A stretch of 64,000 nt of DNA, from NCBI GenBank assembly GCA_963848335.1, contig CAWKDD010000001.1, positions 1,240,001 to 1,304,000 on the forward strand, given 5' to 3'. Every line of letters begins with the position of its first letter. Positions within the stretch are counted from its first letter, which is position 1. A program made the translations under genes and the position numbers. The DNA comes from Chersky-840 sp963848335 (GTDB lineage Bacteria > Actinomycetota > Acidimicrobiia > Acidimicrobiales > UBA8190). This document shows, in pieces, positions 34,982 through 44,252 of this stretch. A model generated the notes under the pieces. It saw only the letters and a list, made by a program, of their open reading frames with translations, was not told the origin of the DNA and searched no databases.

Positions 34982-36832
34982 TCAGCGTTCGGGGTCGCCT
35001 CCTGGTGAAGTGCCGCCGCGCTTGTTCCAGTCGCGCCAGATGAGCCGATGGACGGGGACGAAGCGGGGGATGTCCCGCAGTCCCGGGAGGAAGGGCACGG
35101 CGAGGAGGAGGATGGTGGCCACGCCGGTGAGATAGACGGCAATGAGGTCGACGTTGGCAGAACTGTTGAAGGGATGCACCTGGTACCACAGGTCGTAGAG
35201 CCACAACCAGGGCTGGCCCGGGTAGCTGCCGGTCTCGTTCATCACCCCCCACTGCTCGCCGGTGAGGTTCTGGGCGGTGGCGACGTTGGAGAAGTACTCG
35301 CCGTCCTCGAGGAACAGGAGCGGCTTGGTGAAGTCGGTGCCGTAGAAAGCGTGGTTGGCGAGGAGGTCGGCGTCGATGGCACCGCTGCGGGCCAGGGTGA
35401 CCTCGGTGGCCAGCAGGGTCGGGATGGGCCCGTCGGCGGCCGCGGGCACGACCGGGTTGCCGTTGCGGAAGGTGACGTGGGTGACCGCTTTCGCGTACGC
35501 GGTGTTCCAGGCGGTCTGCGTCGACGACGACGCGCCCTGGTACCGGGCGAGGGCGGCGGCCAGGGTGGAATCGGTGGGGGCGACCCGCGACAGTGGCGAC
35601 AACACGAAGGTCTGGGCGGCGTCGATCGGCTGGCGCACCCCGACGATGGTCTGCGGGGAGAAGAGGATGCGCTGGACGCTGCCCGAAGCATGGTTGTACG
35701 GCGGACCGTAGGTGGCGGTCTCGCTGGTGCCGGCCAGCTCGCTGGCCGCGGTGGCGATGAAGTCGGCCGGCGCGATCTGGGCCCACGACGCCACCGTGAC
35801 GGGAGGGACGTCGGGGGACGACAGGAGCCCGGCCAGGGCGACCACGAGGATCAGGGCGACGAGGGTGGCCACCGTCGCTTCCTTCACGATGTCGTAGCGC
35901 CGTTTCGGCCCTCGCCATTCGGCCGCGTCCGCCGCCGCTGCTGCCCGTCGGGCGCGCCGACCCCGGGCGGGGCGTACGGGGAGGGGGTGGACGACACCTC
36001 GGACCCGCACCGCCAGCACGTGCGCGCCGACGAGGGTCACCAGGACCACCGGGATCAGCACCACGTGCCAGAGCAACATCTGGCCCACGTTCATCAGGTT
36101 GAAGAAGGCCCCCACGCCGACGGCGTTGAAGGCGTCCTTGCCGCTCGTGGAGATCCACTGGGAGTCGAAGTTCTGCTGTGACAGGTAGCCGGTGAAGCAT
36201 TCGACCACCGACGCCACGAAGGCCACCACGCCCGTGACCCACGTGAGCGTCCTGCGGCCACGCCAGGCCGCCATCCAGAACTTGCCCCACAGGTGGATGA
36301 CCAAGAAGGCCATGAAGGCCTCGACGCTCCACAGGTGGAGGCTGTTGAAGAAGTGTCCGACCGGGTCGGTGTGCCACCAGTCGGTTCCACCGAGGGCGAT
36401 GGCGAAACCCGAGACGATGGCCAGAGCCAGCGTGGCCAGGCTGGCGACGCCGAACACGTAGACCCACGATTTCACATAGGCGGGCTGGCGGTCGGGGAGC
36501 AGCTTTCCCGGCGGCAGGGCCCGCAGGGCGCGTCGTCGTAGCCGCGAGGTCCACATTCGGGCATCGGCGTCGTCCCCGAGGTCGGCTGCCGAGGTTCTGG
36601 AGTGGGCGGGAGTCGATGGCGTGGTGTCGCCGGCGGGGGCGTCGTCGGCCGGAGCCGTCTCTGCCTCGCGGTCGTGGCCGGGGAACGGGATCACCAGTGC
36701 GGCGCCGAAGATCACGACCATCACCGCGATCAGGACCAGATTGGCCTCTGAGATAGTGAAGATCGACCAGTGAAGGTAACGGCCGGGACTGTTGAGATTG
36801 CCCAGCGCGGCGAGCAACGGACGGGTGACCAT
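34982..36832 (-). CDS. dihaem cytochrome b-family membrane protein with extracytoplasmic domain
   Basis: 616 residues from ATG 36832. One N-terminal helix (LVLIAVMVVIFGAALVIPF) and an acidic linker precede a cytochrome b/b6 core. Haem-ligand His pairs are spaced by 14: one in HLWSVEAFMAFLVIH, the other in WHVVLIPVVLVTLVGAH. After a further helix (TLVALILVVALAGLLSS) lies about 190 residues of probable extracytoplasmic sequence without Cys or haem motifs, and then a last helix (LIAVYLTGVATILLLAVPFL). No Rieske, cytochrome c1 or oxidase gene is adjacent, so it is not part of an obvious bc1 complex; a stand-alone quinone or electron-transfer protein is likely. The reading frame continues upstream of 36832, but that part is antisense to the acetyltransferase. 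Confidence 0.8.
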   Translation of the reverse strand: MVTRPLLAALGNLNSPGRYLHWSIFTISEANLVLIAVMVVIFGAALVIPFPGHDREAETAPADDAPAGDTTPSTPAHSRTSAADLGDDADARMWTSRLRRRALRALPPGKLLPDRQPAYVKSWVYVFGVASLATLALAIVSGFAIALGGTDWWHTDPVGHFFNSLHLWSVEAFMAFLVIHLWGKFWMAAWRGRRTLTWVTGVVAFVASVVECFTGYLSQQNFDSQWISTSGKDAFNAVGVGAFFNLMNVGQMLLWHVVLIPVVLVTLVGAHVLAVRVRGVVHPLPVRPARGRRARRAAAAADAAEWRGPKRRYDIVKEATVATLVALILVVALAGLLSSPDVPPVTVASWAQIAPADFIATAASELAGTSETATYGPPYNHASGSVQRILFSPQTIVGVRQPIDAAQTFVLSPLSRVAPTDSTLAAALARYQGASSSTQTAWNTAYAKAVTHVTFRNGNPVVPAAADGPIPTLLATEVTLARSGAIDADLLANHAFYGTDFTKPLLFLEDGEYFSNVATAQNLTGEQWGVMNETGSYPGQPWLWLYDLWYQVHPFNSSANVDLIAVYLTGVATILLLAVPFLPGLRDIPRFVPVHRLIWRDWNKRGGTSPGGDPER

Positions 36833-37018
36833 AGTGGCGACCCTCCTCGGATCGGGTCCGAGCCTAACCCTGTGGCGGTGGTCGGTCCCGGATCCCGTCG
36901 GCGTCGTGTCCTTTTGCCTCGCCGATGCCACCATGGGTGATGTGGAAGGTCCTCTCGATTGCGATCCACCCCCAGGAGTCGTGGACGCCGGTCCGCACCG
37001 GCCCGGGAGCCAGAACCG

Positions 37019-37861
37019 ATGAGCGTCGACCTGCCCGTCGTGGGTCCGGAGGCTCTCGACGAGATCGCACGGCTGTGCGTCCGTTCCATGCCTGACGCTC
37101 CTTCGGCGATCGAGCTCGAGCGCACGCTCTTCGCGCCCGGTCAGCCCGCAGTGGTGCGGTGCGCGCCCGGGGTCGGGGTCGTCGCCGTCGTTCGTGGCCA
37201 GGACGAAGGGTTCATCCGGCTGTTGGTGCTCGACCCCACCCACCGGGGACAGGGCCTGGGCCACGTCCTGCTGCGAGCTGCCGAAGACGATCTCGACGGT
37301 GTCTCGGTGATCACGGTCGGGGCCGACCCGCCCTACTTCCTGTTCCCCGGTGTTCCTGTGGGCGAGACGGCATTGTGCTGTCTGCTCGAGCGACACCACT
37401 ACTGGCGCGAAGAGACCAACTACAACATCGACATCGATCTGGCCGCACTGCCCCCCGATCCCGGGCTCGCCGTCGAACCCCGGACCGAGGACCGTACCGA
37501 GCTCGAGCAGTGGATGGCCCGGCATTGGCCGAATTGGCAAGGTGAGGTCATGCGCGCCTTCGATCAGGGTTCGCTGGTGCTACGCCGCGACGAAGACGGC
37601 ATCACCGGGTTCTGCGCCTACGACGTCAACCGGGTCGGCACCTTGGGGCCCGTGGCGTCACGTCCGGACCTGATCGGAAAGGGAGTGGGAGCACCGCTGC
37701 TCGTGGGGGCGCTGCACCGTCTGCGGGCCATGGGACGCGACCGCGTGGAGGTGCTCTGGGTGGGCCCGATGGTGCCCTACGCCCGCCTCGGTGGCCACGT
37801 CGGTTCGGTGTTCTTCGTCTACCGGTCTCACAAGAACCCGGCACCGGCGCGCCACCCCTAG
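37019..37861 (+). CDS. tandem GNAT-family N-acetyltransferase
   Basis: 280 residues from ATG 37019 (GGGAG eight nt upstream). Two GNAT folds: the first has the acetyl-CoA loop in IRLLVLDPTHRGQGLGHVLL (RGxGxG, about 70-88); the second has GPVASRPDLIGKGVGAPLLVGAL (GKGVG, about 218-240) and ends VEVLWVGPMVPYARLGGHVGSVFFVYR, as in mycothiol-synthase-like and aminoglycoside acetyltransferase-like tandem proteins. Acceptor unknown. It is divergent from the cytochrome b gene with 186 bp between starts. Mycothiol synthase (MshD) is also a tandem GNAT, but the match is not specific enough to name it. Confidence 0.8.
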   Translation: MSVDLPVVGPEALDEIARLCVRSMPDAPSAIELERTLFAPGQPAVVRCAPGVGVVAVVRGQDEGFIRLLVLDPTHRGQGLGHVLLRAAEDDLDGVSVITVGADPPYFLFPGVPVGETALCCLLERHHYWREETNYNIDIDLAALPPDPGLAVEPRTEDRTELEQWMARHWPNWQGEVMRAFDQGSLVLRRDEDGITGFCAYDVNRVGTLGPVASRPDLIGKGVGAPLLVGALHRLRAMGRDRVEVLWVGPMVPYARLGGHVGSVFFVYRSHKNPAPARHP

Positions 37862-37942
37862 CCCCACTCGGGACGCCTGTGGACACCCCCGGGCCCGGGG
37901 CGTACCGTGAGCTCAGCGGGGGGCGCTCGTGGAGGTCGAAAG

Positions 37943-38686
37943 ATGGAGCACATCCATCGTGGGCTCGAGAAGCGGGCCGGACGAGGCATCCGTCTCGTCA
38001 CGGGGGTTGTGGTGGGCGCCACGCTCGTCCTGTGTGTCGTGTCGGCGCCCGCGGCTGCTCGTCAGTTCCGGCCGGAGAAATCGTCGCTGGGTGGGTATGT
38101 CGACGAGCTCAGCACCGTGGCCCTCACCTCGAGCAGCTCCAACTTCGTGGTTCCGTCCGTGACCTGCAAGAAGAAGGGTGCGGTCGCCTTCGGGGTCGAG
38201 CTCGTCTTTGCCACCACGAACACCCACCTCACGCGGGCCGATGTGAGCGTGAACTGCATTGCCAGGAAGCAGGTCCAGTTCTCAACCTACGCGTCGGTCG
38301 ACGGCACCGCAGAACCGAGCGAGGTGGCGTCGATGCATCCGGGAGACACCGTGGCGGTGGCGGTGTCTTGTGACAACACCGGGACGTCTGTCTCGATCCA
38401 CGACCAGAGCACGGGATTCATGTACTCGGGTGCGTCGACCGCTCCCGCCGACTGCGATACGGCAGTTGTCGGCGGGGCAGGCGAGTGCGCAAATACCTCG
38501 TGCTCAAAGCTTCGGTACCTGCCGGAGTTCGGATCGGTCGCCTTTTCCGATGCCCTGCTCAACGGAGGGCCGGTTGTCGACGGCTCCTACGCGCGGTCGT
38601 ACTACGCAGGTCCACGCAATCAGTTCGCACCGGGCCCGCTCGGCGACGGTGGTACCGCGTTCACGATTCAGAAGACCGCGACGTGA
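37943..38686 (+). CDS. secreted beta-sandwich protein resembling peptidase A4/G1 (eqolisin) fold
   Basis: 247 residues from ATG 37943 (GGAGG seven nt upstream). A signal peptide is clear: basic N-terminus, VTGVVVGATLVLCVVSAPAAA, cleavage after AAA-RQF near residue 38. The mature part reads VTCKKKGAVAFGVELVF, EVASMHPGDTVAVAVSCD, SVSIHDQSTGFMYSG, and LPEFGSVAFSDALLNGGPV, the strand and PGD/DxTxG pattern of the eqolisin (A4/G1) sandwich. The catalytic Gln and the Glu of the (E)WIVE motif are not seen; that position reads VVGGAGECANTSC. I therefore expect a non-catalytic relative. Four Cys may form disulfides. Confidence 0.6.
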   Translation: MEHIHRGLEKRAGRGIRLVTGVVVGATLVLCVVSAPAAARQFRPEKSSLGGYVDELSTVALTSSSSNFVVPSVTCKKKGAVAFGVELVFATTNTHLTRADVSVNCIARKQVQFSTYASVDGTAEPSEVASMHPGDTVAVAVSCDNTGTSVSIHDQSTGFMYSGASTAPADCDTAVVGGAGECANTSCSKLRYLPEFGSVAFSDALLNGGPVVDGSYARSYYAGPRNQFAPGPLGDGGTAFTIQKTAT

Positions 38687-38709
38687 GGCCCTTCCTGGCG
38701 TGGTCGCCC

Positions 38710-39435
38710 TCAGCGGGCGGTGGCGGTGTCGGAGGTCGGCGTGGCTCGCCGGCGGCGCCCCCAGAACGGGGCGTCGAGGAGCGTCAGGAGCACGAGGGCC
38801 ACGCCTGCCGCACTGAACACGTACCAGGGCCACGGACCGAGCACGCGCAGCAGCGTCCACTCCCCGGGGGGTGAGCGCAGGAACATGTAGTTGGCGCCGG
38901 TCAGGGCGTCGACCATCCCGACCACGGCGGTGTACCCGAGGGTGATGGCGAAGACCCGGACCACCGCTCGTGGGCGGGGCGCGATCCCCATGCCGACCAC
39001 GAGGAACAAGGCGCCCACCACGATCCCCACGTGGCCGACGAGGTACTCGAAGAAGACCAGATGGGGGAACCCCACGTTGAGGTCGGGGGTGATCACGGCC
39101 TGCAGGGTGCCGGCCAGACCCCAGAAGTAGGTCAGCTCGACCAGGAGGGGGACGCGCCACCAGCAGGCGGCGGCCGCCACGAGCACGGCGACATCGCACA
39201 GGGCCAAGGGCAGCGACGTCTTGGGTGACCACGTGCCCTGCACGGCCAGCCCGACGCTGTAGCTCACCGCGTCCGCCAGCAGCAGGAGCGAGATGACCCG
39301 GGCGGTCACGAGGCGCCATGGGCCCGGGTCTCGGCGCGCCACCGCGCACAGCACCGCGCAGGCCACACCGGCCAGAGCCACCGTGGACCAGTAGGCCAGG
39401 GGTGAGACCGTCGCCGTCTCGGGGACGTACTGCAC
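38710..39435 (-). CDS. YwaF/TIGR02206 integral membrane protein
   Basis: 241 residues from GTG 39435. Seven or so transmembrane helices with the family motif TSLPLALCDVAVLVAAAACWW, followed by LVELTYFWGLAGTLQAVITPDL, FEYLVGHVGIVVGALFLVVG, and the terminal NYMFLRSPPGEWTLLRVLGPWPWYV. This is the pattern of the widespread TIGR02206 family (Bacillus YwaF), whose function is not established. The 90-bp divergent region to the deacetylase gene must hold both promoters. No Shine-Dalgarno is seen before the GTG, so the true start may differ by a few codons. Confidence 0.8.
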   Translation of the reverse strand: MQYVPETATVSPLAYWSTVALAGVACAVLCAVARRDPGPWRLVTARVISLLLLADAVSYSVGLAVQGTWSPKTSLPLALCDVAVLVAAAACWWRVPLLVELTYFWGLAGTLQAVITPDLNVGFPHLVFFEYLVGHVGIVVGALFLVVGMGIAPRPRAVVRVFAITLGYTAVVGMVDALTGANYMFLRSPPGEWTLLRVLGPWPWYVFSAAGVALVLLTLLDAPFWGRRRRATPTSDTATAR

Positions 39436-39525
39436 CGTGTAATCGAAGCAGGAGGGAGATCGCCGTGTCTCGACAGCCAGCCAGGTGGCAGAGTCTTCGG
39501 GGCACCCTGAGCCGGGAGGACAGCG

Positions 39526-40227
39526 ATGCAGGCCGTGGACGAGGAGTGGGAACGGGCGGTGGCGATCGTGGCGCACCCCGACGATCTGGAGTACGGCGCC
39601 GCCAGTGCCGTGGCCCGGTGGACCTCGCAGGACAAAGAGGTGTCCTATGTACTGGCCACCAGGGGGGAGGCCGGAATAGACGCCCTGGCCCCCGAGCGTG
39701 CCGGGCCCCTGCGCGAGGAGGAGCAGCGGCGCAGCGCGGCACGGGTCGGGGTCGGCCACGTCGAGTTCCTGGGGCATCCCGACGGGAGCATCGAGCCCGG
39801 CTTGGCGCTGCGTCGAGACCTGGCCGGAGCCCTGCGCAGGCTTCGCCCTCAGGTGGTGTTGACCATGAATTTCGAGCTGACCTGGGGCGAGGGCGGCGGC
39901 GTCAACCACGCCGATCACCGCGCTGTCGGGTTGGCCACGCTCGACGCCTGTCGGGACGCCGCCAATCGTTGGATGTTCCCGGAGCTGGGTGACCCCTGGC
40001 CGGGCGTCGGGTCCCTCTACGTCTTCGGCATGTCGGCACCCACGCACTTCGTCGACGTGACGGCGACCATCGACGACGGCGTGGCTTCGCTGCGCGAGCA
40101 TCAGGCCTACATCGACGGCCTGGGCACGGACTTCGATCCCGACGAGTTCCTGCGCAACATGGCGGGGTACGCGGGGATGGCGGCGGGGTGCGAGTACGCC
40201 GTGCTCCTCCAGGAGTTCCGGGTCTGA
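39526..40227 (+). CDS. PIG-L/LmbE-family deacetylase
   Basis: 233 residues, ATG 39526 with GGGAGGA upstream. The zinc site is complete: AIVAHPDDLEYGAA (HPDD, first His and Asp ligands plus the catalytic Asp) and GGGVNHADHRAVG (second His ligands, HxDH). This family removes N-acetyl groups from sugars or sugar conjugates; actinobacterial members include the mycothiol pathway enzymes MshB and Mca and many uncharacterised proteins. No neighbour points to a substrate. It is convergent with the ABC permease gene (15-bp gap). Confidence 0.88.
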   Translation: MQAVDEEWERAVAIVAHPDDLEYGAASAVARWTSQDKEVSYVLATRGEAGIDALAPERAGPLREEEQRRSAARVGVGHVEFLGHPDGSIEPGLALRRDLAGALRRLRPQVVLTMNFELTWGEGGGVNHADHRAVGLATLDACRDAANRWMFPELGDPWPGVGSLYVFGMSAPTHFVDVTATIDDGVASLREHQAYIDGLGTDFDPDEFLRNMAGYAGMAAGCEYAVLLQEFRV

Positions 40228-40242
40228 CGCGGGGCGGGCCGG

Positions 40243-41082
40243 TCAGGGCCGGCGGACCCGCCCTCGCAGGGCCAACAGCGCCAGCGACAACGAGATGGCC
40301 CCGAAGGCCGCGATGGCGAGCATGGCCTGGCCCAGGTAGGCCGCGTTCCAGGTGGGCTCGGGGCCCGGCACACCCCCACCCCCGATGATGAGCGAGCGGA
40401 GCCCCTGGAGGATGTAGGTCATCGGGTTGTAGTTGGCCACCGCTCCCAGCCACCCCTGCAGGTATGGCTTGGCCACGAAGGTCGTGCTCAGAAAGGTGAT
40501 GGGGAAGAAGAGGATGAAGCTGGCATTGACGGCGCCCGGGTTCCCCGTCTTGAGGGCGATGGCATAGGGGAGCCCCGTGAACACGAGTCCCCAGATGCCC
40601 GACAGGACGACGAACACGACGATGCCGAGGATGCCGCCGTGGAAGCGCACGCCGAGGGCGAGGCCGATGACGACCACCGGGATGGCCAGGGCCATCACCA
40701 GGGTGAGGTCCGCGGTCATGAGGCCCAGCAGGAGCGGCAGGCGTCGTACCGGTGTGATCACGAGCCGGTCGAAGTAGCCGTTCTGGATGTCGGTGACCAG
40801 AGCCGACGCCCGGGACACGCCGGTGACGGCGAAGACCACCGCCACGGGCAGCTCGAAGGACTTGAAGCTGAAGTGGCCGACGTCGTGGGTGATCTTGGAC
40901 AGAGCGCCGATGTTGAGCACGTAGAAGAAGATGGGGACGATCAGGGCGGGGATGACCGCTTCGGGCTCGCGTGGGATCTGCCGGATGGCGCGGCGGGCGA
41001 CGGAGGCGACGTCCACGAAGAAGCCCGCCGGGCGTGCCTGGACCCGCAACGCCGTGGTGGGTGCACCGGCGGTCACGACCAT
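40243..41082 (-). CDS. ABC-2 type transporter permease (DrrB-like)
   Basis: 279 residues with six hydrophobic helices: AVIPALIVPIFFYVLNIG, VVFAVTGVSRASALVTD, LVMALAIPVVVIGLALGV, ILGIVVFVVLSGIWGLVFTG, FILFFPITFLSTTFVA and AMLAIAAFGAISLSLALLAL. The cytosolic loop DIQNGYFDRLVITPVRRLPLLLG is the typical ABC-2 coupling region. Its ATG overlaps the ATPase stop by one base (TGATG at 41082), so the two form an exporter. DrrAB-type systems export drugs, lipids or polyketides; the cargo is unknown. Confidence 0.9.
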   Translation of the reverse strand: MVVTAGAPTTALRVQARPAGFFVDVASVARRAIRQIPREPEAVIPALIVPIFFYVLNIGALSKITHDVGHFSFKSFELPVAVVFAVTGVSRASALVTDIQNGYFDRLVITPVRRLPLLLGLMTADLTLVMALAIPVVVIGLALGVRFHGGILGIVVFVVLSGIWGLVFTGLPYAIALKTGNPGAVNASFILFFPITFLSTTFVAKPYLQGWLGAVANYNPMTYILQGLRSLIIGGGGVPGPEPTWNAAYLGQAMLAIAAFGAISLSLALLALRGRVRRP

Positions 41083-42137
41083 CAGGGGTGTGCTCCTTTG
41101 GCGGCGGTCTCCGACGCCCGGCCGTTGCCGTCCCCGGGACCCCGGTGCGCGTCGTGGGCGGCCTCTGCCGACCTCTCCGCACCGTCGGACGTCGCGTCAC
41201 CTTGCAGATGGGAACCGGTGAGCTGGAGGAAGACGTCGTCGAGGGTGGGCGTGCGCAGCGTCAGGCTCACCACGGCCGCCCCCGCCGAGTGCAGGGCGAT
41301 GGCGACCGGGCTCATCACGGTGGCGCCGTTGTCGGCGTGCACGGTGATCTCGTCGTGTGAGGACCGCACCTCGTCGACGCCGGGGACGGCTCGCAGCGCC
41401 TGGAGCGTGGCGTCGCTCAGGCCCTCTACCCGGGCGACGATCACGTCGGTGCCCACGGTCCGCTTGAGCTCGTCGGGGGTGCCCTGGGCGACCAGGCGAC
41501 CCCGGGAGATGATGCCGACCCGATCGGCGAGCTCGTCGGCTTCCTCGAGGTACTGGGTCGTGAGGAAGATGGTCGTGCCGTGTTGCTCGTTCAGGCTGCG
41601 CACCTCCTGCCACACCGCGGCTCGGCTCTCGGGGTCGAGGCCCGTGGTCGGTTCGTCCAGGAAGAGGATGTCGGGATCGTGGATCAGGGCGGCGGCCAGG
41701 TCGAGACGTCGCTTCATCCCGCCCGAGTACGTCTTGATCTGGCGGTCGATGGCGGTCCCGATGTCGACGAGCCGCAGCACCTGGGCCACCCGCACCGACC
41801 GTTCCTCACGCCGTAACCCGTAGAGCCGGCCCTGAAGGTCCAGCAGCTCGCGGCCGGTCTGGCGGTCGTCGAGGGCGGCGTCTTGGAGGGCGACGCCGAT
41901 CTGCAGCCGGACCCGTTCGGGCTCTGTGGCCACGTCGAACCCGGCGATGATGCCCCGGCCCCGCGACGGCCGCAACAAGGTGCACAGCATGCGAACCAGT
42001 GTGGACTTGCCCGCGCCGTTGGGCCCCAGGAATCCGTAGATCTCGCCCGGGGCGATCTCGAGGTCCACGCCCGCCACCGCCCAGAAGTCGCCGAACCGAC
42101 GCGCGATGTCCTCGGTGGCGATAGCGGGTCCGGTCAC
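41082..42137 (-). CDS. ABC transporter ATP-binding protein (DrrA-like)
   Basis: 351 residues. Walker A GFLGPNGAGKSTLVRML, Q-loop near IGVALQDAALDD, signature TYSGGMKRRLDLAAALI, Walker B DILFLDEPTTGLDPESRA, and the switch His in TIFLTTQYLEEADELAD. The C-terminal 100 residues resemble the DrrA regulatory domain (IVARVEGLSDATLQALRAVPGVDEV...), with an added charged tail (about 315-351, DGAERSAEAAHDAHRGPGDG). It powers the overlapping ABC-2 permease. The gene is divergent from the enoyl-CoA hydratase (88 bp between starts). Confidence 0.92.
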   Translation of the reverse strand: MTGPAIATEDIARRFGDFWAVAGVDLEIAPGEIYGFLGPNGAGKSTLVRMLCTLLRPSRGRGIIAGFDVATEPERVRLQIGVALQDAALDDRQTGRELLDLQGRLYGLRREERSVRVAQVLRLVDIGTAIDRQIKTYSGGMKRRLDLAAALIHDPDILFLDEPTTGLDPESRAAVWQEVRSLNEQHGTTIFLTTQYLEEADELADRVGIISRGRLVAQGTPDELKRTVGTDVIVARVEGLSDATLQALRAVPGVDEVRSSHDEITVHADNGATVMSPVAIALHSAGAAVVSLTLRTPTLDDVFLQLTGSHLQGDATSDGAERSAEAAHDAHRGPGDGNGRASETAAKGAHP

Positions 42138-42225
42138 GGGCGATCACGCTACCGGGCGGGGCGGGATCGCCGTGACGACCGCACGGGGCGGCGCCGGGCG
42201 GGGTGCCCCGTCCTATGGTGGGTGG

Positions 42226-43037
42226 ATGCCACTGGCCGACTACGCCGATTTCGAGCACCTGACGTTCGACCGGCGGCCCGACGGGGTCGTCTTGGTGACC
42301 CTGGACCGCCCCGAGGTCCTGAACGCCGCCAATGTCCGGATGCATCGCGAGATGGCGGAGGTGTGGGCCGTCATCGACGCCGACCCCGGCGCCCGCGTGT
42401 CGGTGGTGACCGGGGCCGGCCGGGCCTTCTCGGCTGGAGGCGACCTGGACATGATCGCCGAGATCACCGAGGACTACGCGGCCCTGCTCGAGCAGTGGCG
42501 CGACGCGGCGGGATCGTGGAGTGCATGCTCCGGGCGGACAAGCCGGTGGTGTCGGCCATCAACGGTGTGGCGGTTGGTGCCGGGTTGGCCGTCGCCCTCA
42601 TGGCCGACATCAGCATCATGGGGGAGTCGGCACGGGTCTCGGACGGGCACGTGCGCCTCGGTGTGGCCGCGGGCGACCACGCCGCCTTGCTGTGGCCGCT
42701 CCTGTGCGGCATGGCCAAGGCGAAGTACTACCTGCTCACTGCCGATTTCGTGACCGGGCCCGAAGCCGAGCGCATCGGGTTGGTGACCAAGTGCGTCGCC
42801 GACGACGACGTCCTCGACGAGGCGCTGGCTGTGGCCCGGCGCCTGGCCGCGGGAAGTGCCACGGCGATCCAGTGGACGAGGCGGGTCATGAACCATTGGC
42901 TGTCGCAGGCCCTGCCCACCTTCGGCGAGTCGGTGGCGCTCGAGATGCTCGGGTTCCTGGGGCCCGACGCCCGGGAAGGCCTGGCTGCGGTGCGCGAGCG
43001 ACGGGCGCCGCAATTCCCCTCCGCGCCTGGACCGTGA
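42226..43037 (+). CDS. enoyl-CoA hydratase/isomerase family protein, frame-disrupted
   Basis: ATG 42226 begins MPLADYADFEHLTFDRRPDG. The crotonase fold is clear: VVLVTLDRPEVLNAANVRMHREM, the CoA oxyanion segment GAGRAFSAGGDLDMIAE, then (after the break) DKPVVSAINGVAVGAGLAVALMADISIMGESARVSDGHVRLG with the second GAG oxyanion loop. One G is missing in the run at about 42508-42512, shifting the frame by -1. Adding it (AAGIVECMLRAD) gives 271 codons, a normal size. The classic catalytic Glu positions are not both obvious (the second loop has VRLGVAAGDHAA), so hydratase activity is uncertain. Probably a sequencing deletion. Confidence 0.85.
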
Positions 43038-43091
43038 CGCCGAGGCGGTGCCGGCGCGCCGGCGCCCGGTGGTGGGTGGTTGTCGGGGGAG

Positions 43092-44234
43092 CTACTCGAC
43101 GGTGACGAGGGTGCCGATGGGCGTGTACGGGTAGACCACGGCGGCGTTGGCCGGGGGCATCTCCACACACCCGAGGCTCTGGGGGTAGCCGTACCCGGGT
43201 CGGATGAAGCCGTGGAGGGCGTCCCCGCCGTGGAAGTAGCTGACCCACGGCACTCCGGGGTCCGCATACGCGCTGCCGTCGGGGTTCCTCCCCCGCATGG
43301 TGGTGGACACGTACCGCGCGTACACGGGGTACGTGCCGAGCTCGGTGGGGGCCGCCTCGATGCCGGTGTTGGCGCGGGTCGTGTACACGATCTGTCCGTC
43401 GCGCCACACGTTGACGTGCTCGGGTAGCGAGGTGGACACGTCCGCCCAGTCGTAGTGCCCGTAGGCGTCGCCCTGGCCGGCGGCGACGGCTTTGAGGAGG
43501 GCTTCGAACACCTTGGGGCCGGCGATGCCGTCGGTGGTCATGTTCTGCTGGCTCTCGAACGCCATGACCGCGCCCTGGGTGATGACGTTGGGCTCACCGG
43601 GCGACCACAGTCCGGTGAAGTAGCTCGGCATGGCCCACCGCCACGCGAACGTGCCCACCTGGGGGGTGGCGGCCTCGACCGGGTTCGCGCCCGCCGGGTC
43701 GGCAGGGGTGAACGACAGCGGGAGGTAGCCGAGGGTGGCGAGCAGCTGCTGGACCCGCAAGGTGGACAGGGGCGCCACCGTGAATTTGGTGGTGAGCGGG
43801 TCGGCCAGGCGTTGTCCTTGGCTTCCCTCGATCCCGTCAGGGCCGTCGGGGACCGACATCGACACGGTCGCTCCCGGCGGGAGCGGGGCGGTGGCGTCGA
43901 AGGCGAGCGTGTTCGCCGACGTCTGCACCCACGAGCCGGGCACGGCCGGGGCGAGGGTGGGCATCGGGGTGTCCGACGCCAGAGGCACCGTGAAGGTGAC
44001 CCCCACGCTGGCATCGGAAGGCACGTTCGTGGCGTTGGGAGCCGGCATGCTGGTGACCACGGAGAGGCGCCCGGGCGCCGCAGTCGGTGTGGCTGAAGCC
44101 GATGGGGGTCGGACTCGGGTGGCGACCAAGGCGGTCGAGGCGGCCGCGAGCGCGCACAGCGCGACAACGACCGCGGCGATCATCCAATGATGCCGGGCGT
44201 TGCTCTTCCGGCGTCGGTGTGCGGCTTCCGGCAT
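43092..44234 (-). CDS. L,D-transpeptidase (YkuD) with N-terminal Ig-like domain
   Basis: 380 residues. An N-terminal signal anchor (WMIAAVVVALCALAAASTALVA, about 17-40) precedes an Ig-like/Big-type domain (about 60-160: SMPAPNATNVPSDASVGVTFTVPLAS ... TTKFTVAPL), a peptidoglycan-binding-like region (VQQLLATLGYLPLSF ... VITQGAVMAFESQQNMTTDGIAGPKVFEALLKA) and the YkuD catalytic domain with ALHGFIRPGYGYPQSLGCVEMP; the Cys in SLGCVEM is the nucleophile. It forms 3-3 cross-links or attaches proteins in peptidoglycan outside the membrane. A TACAAT -10 element lies about 20 bp upstream of the ATG. Confidence 0.9.
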   Translation of the reverse strand: MPEAAHRRRKSNARHHWMIAAVVVALCALAAASTALVATRVRPPSASATPTAAPGRLSVVTSMPAPNATNVPSDASVGVTFTVPLASDTPMPTLAPAVPGSWVQTSANTLAFDATAPLPPGATVSMSVPDGPDGIEGSQGQRLADPLTTKFTVAPLSTLRVQQLLATLGYLPLSFTPADPAGANPVEAATPQVGTFAWRWAMPSYFTGLWSPGEPNVITQGAVMAFESQQNMTTDGIAGPKVFEALLKAVAAGQGDAYGHYDWADVSTSLPEHVNVWRDGQIVYTTRANTGIEAAPTELGTYPVYARYVSTTMRGRNPDGSAYADPGVPWVSYFHGGDALHGFIRPGYGYPQSLGCVEMPPANAAVVYPYTPIGTLVTVE

Positions 44235-44252
44235 GGCATGCGCTCCGATGCA

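Noticed and set aside
36833..37540. Upstream extension of the cytochrome b frame
   Set aside because: It is antisense to the tandem acetyltransferase and has no protein-like composition; ATG 36832 starts a hydrophobic N-terminus.
42940..43040. Antisense frames over the enoyl-CoA hydratase and other genes
   Set aside because: They lack start sites and domain signatures and mirror the codons of the sense gene.
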